Source: Myxococcales bacterium
GTDB lineage: Bacteria; Myxococcota; Polyangia; Fen-1088
Reading direction: 5' to 3'
Assembly (NCBI GenBank): GCA_003153875.1
Contig: PMBY01000169.1
Location: 6,295-26,224, forward strand
Length of the DNA stretch: 19,930 nt
Shown here: piece after piece, positions 15,629 to 19,930 of the stretch
How the letters are laid out: every line of letters starts with the position of its first letter
How positions within the stretch are numbered: position 1 is the first letter of the stretch
Position numbers and translations under genes: made by a program
Notes under the pieces: generated by a model
The model's input: only the letters and a program-made list of their open reading frames with translations
What the model was told of the DNA's origin: nothing
The model's database searches: none

Positions 15629-18600
15629 ATGATTAGACGAGCGGCGGTCGCCGCAGCCTTGCTGGCTTCCGCGTACGCAAATTTTGCGTGGGCGCGTACT
15701 CCGCCCCTGGCCGTGGATCCGACTGAGGGTATGTGGATCGGGGGTGGCGAGGTCTTCATCTACCAGACCCAGAGCCGCTGGAGTGTCTTCCCGGCCGGCG
15801 CGAATGTGAACAAGATAGCGGTGGATGCCCAGGTCGTGTGGGTGGCCACCGATGACGGCGTCATTCGCTTCGATTCGCGAAGCCGACGCGCCACCCGCAT
15901 CACCATGGACGACGGTTTGCCCAGCCAGGTGGTGACCGCGGTGGCGTTCGATGACCAGTTCGTGTGGTTTGCCACCAACAAAGGGGTTGCGCGCTACCGC
16001 AAGCTGGACCGGACGATCAAGGTGTACACGGAAAAGGACGGGTTGCCTTCCAAGGTGGTGAACGATGCCTTGACCGTGGGCCGTCAGGTGTGGTTCGCCA
16101 CACGCGAAGGCATCGCGTACTACAGCCCTGACGTGGACGGCTTGCGCGGCTTTGGCGAGGCCGACGGGCTGGTCGGCGGGGACGTCGCTGAACTCTATCA
16201 AGTAGGCGACGATCTGTGGTGCCGCACCGACGCCGGGCTGTCGCGCTTTCGCATTCTGCAGCGCGTGTTCAACAATTTTTCACTGGCCATGATGAAGGCG
16301 CAACAAATTCGCGTCTTCACCATCGACGGCACCACCGTGTGGGTCGGGACTGACAACGGGCTCTACACCCTCGACACCTCCGATGATTCGTTGTTGCTGT
16401 TCCCGCAGCAGACCGCGCTGCAAAGCCGCAACATAACCGGCGTCGAGGTGGACCCGAGTTACGTCTATATCACCACCGACAAAGAGGTCGTCCAGTACAA
16501 TCGCCTCACTCGATCCATCCGCTTCTTCGCCCTGGTCGACAACTTGACCCGACAAGAAGGCAGCATCGGTACCGTGCTCAACGGCACGCTGTGGACCGTG
16601 ATGTTTCCCGACATCGGCGCGCAGATCTACGCCGTGAACGTCGACCATTTCGTGGAACGCAAGTTCGCGCTCACTGAGAGCAACGAGAGCAAGTCCACCG
16701 CCCACGCGTTCGGCAGGGTCAACGCGCAGACGCCCTACGACTTCAACAAGTCCCCTCACTGGGATCCGCAACGCTACGACACAGCGGACGGCAATCTCTC
16801 CTTCGGCCACAGCTTCTCTGAAGATCGCAACCTGAGCGCTTCGGCGCGCTTGGACTACGGCACACTGGAGATGCGAGGGATTCGCACCCTGCAGTACAAA
16901 GTGGAATACCTGGGCTCACAGAACGACGCGCTTCGCGACGTGCGCGCGGAAGACAAGCTAAAGTACCAGACGCTGGAAGAAGGCCTTGAGCGGCCGCTGC
17001 TGTTGCAGGGCGCGTATGCGCGGGCTGCCACACCGGGAGCGGAACCCAAGGCCAGTGTGGCCGCCACCGCCGGGTTCCGGCGCGGGGAGCTGACCCGCGA
17101 CTTCATAACCGGGCCGCGCCAGACCATGTACCAGCTTTCGAAAAAGTACATCATCCCCGCATCGGAACGCGTGTACGTCGATGGGGAGCTGCTCACCAAC
17201 GGAACCGACTACACGATTGTCTACACAGCCGGGCAGTTGTCATTCCTCAACCCGGAACGCATCGATGATCTGAGTGTCATTTGGGTGGAGTACGAGGCGG
17301 ATCTCATGCCGGTGAAGGACTTGGGCAGCCTGTCCTTGCTCGACATGCTGCCGGCTGACAACGAGGTCGGGACCTGGGCGCAAACTGGCGGTGTTCAGTT
17401 GATCACCGACCAGGCGGGAATGTACCAGCGCATCGATGGCGCCGCGCCCAAGTACATTGATCGCGGCTGGGTCAGCAGCGTGTACGTCACCTACAGCCAG
17501 GGTTCCCGCAACATCACGGTGTCCATCCACGACATGGGCACCGATGCCAATGCCGAGGGCATTTTCAACTACAGCAAGCCAGCCGCGTGGCAGCCCATCA
17601 ACGGACTTTCCAATGCGGTTCTGGACATGGGGCTGTCTGGCGCCTATGCCGCCTATGCCCATCTCACCCGCTTCTACCTCGAGCTCAACATCACCGAGAA
17701 GGACGACGCCTCCCGCACCACAATCGAGCTGTTCACCAACCAGATAATCAATCGCAAGACCCAGGCCGGATCCAACAATGGCAACGCGTTCAAGCAATGG
17801 ATGGTGGCCGCGCGGGCGGCTGCCTCGCCGATCCATGGGATGGAGATCGGCGCGCGCGTGGTGGAGATGCAGGACCTGACCGCGCCGTCACAGGTGGTGC
17901 TCGACCCGAACACCGGGAAGCCTGCGCTCGACGCCGCCGGGCTGCCCATTCAGAAGGCCATGCCGGCGCGCAGCCTTTTGACCGGGGTGGCCGATGCTCG
18001 CTATCAGCGGCCGGTGGGCCAGGGCGGACTCTTGACCGGCTACGGGGAATTCGCAGGCTCGGATCGGCAGGATCCCGGCGCCCCCAACGGTTGGGCGGGC
18101 ATGGGCTTTCTGCGCTTGTCTCATTCCTCGCTGGAAGGCACCATATCCGGCCGCAAGGATTCGCAGGGCTTCACCTCACTGGGTAACGACAGCACGCGCT
18201 TCGGGAAGCTGGACGACGATCTCCGCCTGAGCGCGACCGGCTATCCCGTGGCCTGGCTGCCCACCACGGTCTTCGTCGATCGCCAGCGGTCTTTCATGGA
18301 TGATGGCACCGGCAAGATCACCAACGACGTGGGAGTCATCCAGCACGCACTGGCGCGGATTCAGCTCAACAAGAAGGGGCTGCCCATGACCAGCCTGCAA
18401 GTGGGCAGCACGATTTTGGATAGCCACAATAATTTCTATACCAATCGACTGCAAGCCGTCGGACAGACGGACTATGACCTGGCGCAGATCCTCAGTTTCA
18501 CCAAGATCCAGCGCTTCACTGTGCGTGGGCTATACAGTATCTCCCAGGCAGAGACTGACAAGAGAGGAACCTTTGCCTTTGAGGACCGGGTGCAGCTTTC

Positions 18601-19804
18601 GCGCGTGGAAGCGAAGTTGTCACCCACGAACACGGAATCGATCTACGGCCTGTTCCGTTCGCGTCTGCTTGAGCGCGAGGCCAAGCAAGACGGACCCTAT
18701 GCCCGCAGCCTTCTGCACTGGGAACTGTACTCGGGCGCAAAGAGCACGATCATTCCTGGCATCGCGCCCACGCTCACCTACACAGCCATCTACGACGACA
18801 ACCGACTCGCCAGCGCGAGCCCATCGACCAGCGCCAGCACGCCGACCGGGACCGGAACCGTGGGTGGAACTCCTGTGATGGCGCCGGCGTCACTGATGAG
18901 CCCGAGTGTGTCTGCGCTGACCCCGGTCGGGCCGGGTACAATTTCCGTGGCGCCGCCCACGCGCACAGTCCAGGCCACCATTGGGGGCGCTTTGGGGATC
19001 TTCCCGGGACAATGGTTGAAGCTGCTGGCCCCTGCGGCCATCCAGCCAACTGTGTCCATCGCCGACAACGAGACCGCGGTCGACCAAACCAAGACGCAAT
19101 ACAATCGAGTCTATCGTTTTGACAACCGCGCGGTGTGGGCCAGCGGGGGCAGGTTCGACCTGGAGTTGTATCAACTGCATCAGGAGGCTGTGACTGCGCA
19201 AGACCACCACAAGAACGCGACACAGACCCTGCTGCAGAATCGCATCGTATATCGGCCGGTTTTCTCCAGTCCCATCACACTACGCCTTAACTACCAGGAC
19301 ACGCGTACCCGCTACGACGATCTCAGTTACGGGAAGAGCGTGGGCTCTTGGGGCGATCAAACCCTCTATCAAGGCATCTTGCAGTGGCTCATGCGCTGGA
19401 ACCAGTTGCTGACCACGCTCTCGACCTTCACTTTCGACATCACGGATACAGCGAATTTCCTGAACAAGGATCCCGCGACGCTGCTGGTGACCTCGTACAA
19501 CAACACGCAGTACCAGGTCGGCCCGGAAGAGGAGTTCCGCTTCTACCCACTCAGGGAGGCTGCGACGCTCTACCTGTATCAACGCGACGGCGTGTTTCGT
19601 TGGTTCGGCCATGGAAATGGCGCGAGCGACGCGATTAGCTACTACGTCGCGGCCGGTGGCATCTGGCGCATGGGCGACAAGATCTACCTTGATGGGGGCG
19701 TCGAATACGACAACCTCACCTGCCTTTCCCAGCCGACCGCTGGGTCGGCCTGCGTCGGGGTGTCGCGGATCGTTCCGCGGCTGTATCTGACGGTGAATCT
19801 CTAG
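15629..19804 (+). CDS. Large beta-propeller/outer-membrane beta-barrel protein with embedded DUF6599-like domain
   Basis: 1391 residues. A signal peptide (1-22) precedes propeller-type repeats (about 36-345) resembling the Reg_prop repeats of sensor kinases, with recurring VWVATDDGVIRFD, VWFATNKGVARY, VWFATREGIAYY and VWVGTDNGLYTLD. Residues 345-590 are beta-rich and include ERVYVDGELLTNGTDYTI (from about 512), a motif I associate with large surface proteins. Residues 590-710 resemble the small DUF6599-like protein: IDGAAP at 602-607 and DMGTDANAEGIFN near 635-647. From about 711 the pattern is alternating aromatic/polar strands of a big barrel, interrupted by a Ser/Thr/Pro/Gly-rich segment (about 1058-1114), and the chain ends in PRLYLTVNL. 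ATG 15629 follows the DUF362 copy C stop by 16 bases; no strong ribosome binding site is visible, so coupling is likely. It is probably an outer-membrane protein with periplasmic N-terminal domains; its function is unknown. Confidence 0.85.
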   Translation: MIRRAAVAAALLASAYANFAWARTPPLAVDPTEGMWIGGGEVFIYQTQSRWSVFPAGANVNKIAVDAQVVWVATDDGVIRFDSRSRRATRITMDDGLPSQVVTAVAFDDQFVWFATNKGVARYRKLDRTIKVYTEKDGLPSKVVNDALTVGRQVWFATREGIAYYSPDVDGLRGFGEADGLVGGDVAELYQVGDDLWCRTDAGLSRFRILQRVFNNFSLAMMKAQQIRVFTIDGTTVWVGTDNGLYTLDTSDDSLLLFPQQTALQSRNITGVEVDPSYVYITTDKEVVQYNRLTRSIRFFALVDNLTRQEGSIGTVLNGTLWTVMFPDIGAQIYAVNVDHFVERKFALTESNESKSTAHAFGRVNAQTPYDFNKSPHWDPQRYDTADGNLSFGHSFSEDRNLSASARLDYGTLEMRGIRTLQYKVEYLGSQNDALRDVRAEDKLKYQTLEEGLERPLLLQGAYARAATPGAEPKASVAATAGFRRGELTRDFITGPRQTMYQLSKKYIIPASERVYVDGELLTNGTDYTIVYTAGQLSFLNPERIDDLSVIWVEYEADLMPVKDLGSLSLLDMLPADNEVGTWAQTGGVQLITDQAGMYQRIDGAAPKYIDRGWVSSVYVTYSQGSRNITVSIHDMGTDANAEGIFNYSKPAAWQPINGLSNAVLDMGLSGAYAAYAHLTRFYLELNITEKDDASRTTIELFTNQIINRKTQAGSNNGNAFKQWMVAARAAASPIHGMEIGARVVEMQDLTAPSQVVLDPNTGKPALDAAGLPIQKAMPARSLLTGVADARYQRPVGQGGLLTGYGEFAGSDRQDPGAPNGWAGMGFLRLSHSSLEGTISGRKDSQGFTSLGNDSTRFGKLDDDLRLSATGYPVAWLPTTVFVDRQRSFMDDGTGKITNDVGVIQHALARIQLNKKGLPMTSLQVGSTILDSHNNFYTNRLQAVGQTDYDLAQILSFTKIQRFTVRGLYSISQAETDKRGTFAFEDRVQLSRVEAKLSPTNTESIYGLFRSRLLEREAKQDGPYARSLLHWELYSGAKSTIIPGIAPTLTYTAIYDDNRLASASPSTSASTPTGTGTVGGTPVMAPASLMSPSVSALTPVGPGTISVAPPTRTVQATIGGALGIFPGQWLKLLAPAAIQPTVSIADNETAVDQTKTQYNRVYRFDNRAVWASGGRFDLELYQLHQEAVTAQDHHKNATQTLLQNRIVYRPVFSSPITLRLNYQDTRTRYDDLSYGKSVGSWGDQTLYQGILQWLMRWNQLLTTLSTFTFDITDTANFLNKDPATLLVTSYNNTQYQVGPEEEFRFYPLREAATLYLYQRDGVFRWFGHGNGASDAISYYVAAGGIWRMGDKIYLDGGVEYDNLTCLSQPTAGSACVGVSRIVPRLYLTVNL

Positions 19805-19806
19805 CA

Positions 19807-19930
19807 CTACTGATTGAATTTCTCCCGTCGCCGTCGCTGCTGCGGGGCCCGTCCGCTTTCTCGCTTCTCGGTCAGATACGTCGAGTATCTTCCCTCGGCG
19901 CTCGTCGCGGCCGGGCCTCCTCGCGACGCG
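19807..19930 (-). CDS. Possible C-terminal end of a convergent gene (truncated by window edge)
   Basis: On the minus strand a frame is open from the window edge to a TAG at 19807-19809, giving about 40 residues that end in a very basic tail (QQRRRREKFNQ). It would be convergent with the barrel gene, two bases apart. Forty codons of open frame are not significant at this GC content and I recognise no domain. A 6-bp inverted repeat, AGATAC/GTATCT at 19874-19890, lies within it and could instead be part of a terminator in non-coding DNA. Confidence 0.25.
   Translation of the reverse strand, partial: ASRGGPAATSAEGRYSTYLTEKRESGRAPQQRRRREKFNQ

Noticed and set aside
14353..15759. 468-codon open frame on the minus strand
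   Set aside because: Antisense shadow of DUF362 copy C; the plus strand has a Tat signal, a ribosome binding site and family motifs.

Overview
The window is GC-rich (about 60-65% by eye) bacterial chromosome. Codon use, long antisense shadow frames, Asp/Ala/Gly-rich spacers in exported proteins, many Tat and lipoprotein signals, a PAS hybrid kinase paired with an HD-GYP regulator, and multiheme cytochromes all fit a Myxococcota/Deltaproteobacteria-type Gram-negative. This assignment is inference; no rRNA or marker gene settles it.

Layout. 1-657 is the 3' end of lon. 829-1722 encodes a periplasmic-binding-protein-like domain with no signal peptide and no DNA-binding domain. 1743-2230 holds short repeats and two serine tRNAs (UGA and GCU). 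2242-5741 is a two-gene signalling operon: a PAS-PAS hybrid histidine kinase with a degenerate receiver, overlapping an HD-GYP response regulator. 28 bases later, 5770-7743 encodes a triheme c7-type cytochrome, an outer-membrane beta-barrel and a monoheme lipoprotein, with each gene overlapping the next; together they look like an outer-membrane electron conduit. Convergent to this is a DUF2249-hemerythrin protein (7757-8449, minus), divergent from an Smr-domain gene (8549-9130) that appears to start at a non-canonical AUC codon.

9364-19804 is the most unusual part. On the minus strand, a DUF6599-like anchored protein, a Tat-targeted DUF362 protein and a six-cluster polyferredoxin (NapH-like plus NapG-like, fused through an internal Tat-type segment) form a tight operon. 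Then come an orphan lipoprotein (plus), a second DUF362 protein that is a Tat lipoprotein (minus), and, divergent from it, a third Tat-exported DUF362 gene followed 16 bases later by a 1391-residue propeller/beta-barrel protein. That large protein carries a segment resembling the small DUF6599-like protein. The shared domain links the two operons, so I propose that the region encodes one envelope redox system reaching from inner-membrane Fe-S electron transfer to an outer-membrane component. Its substrate and function are unknown to me.

The last 126 bases hold no convincing gene, though a short open frame on the minus strand could be the end of a convergent neighbour.
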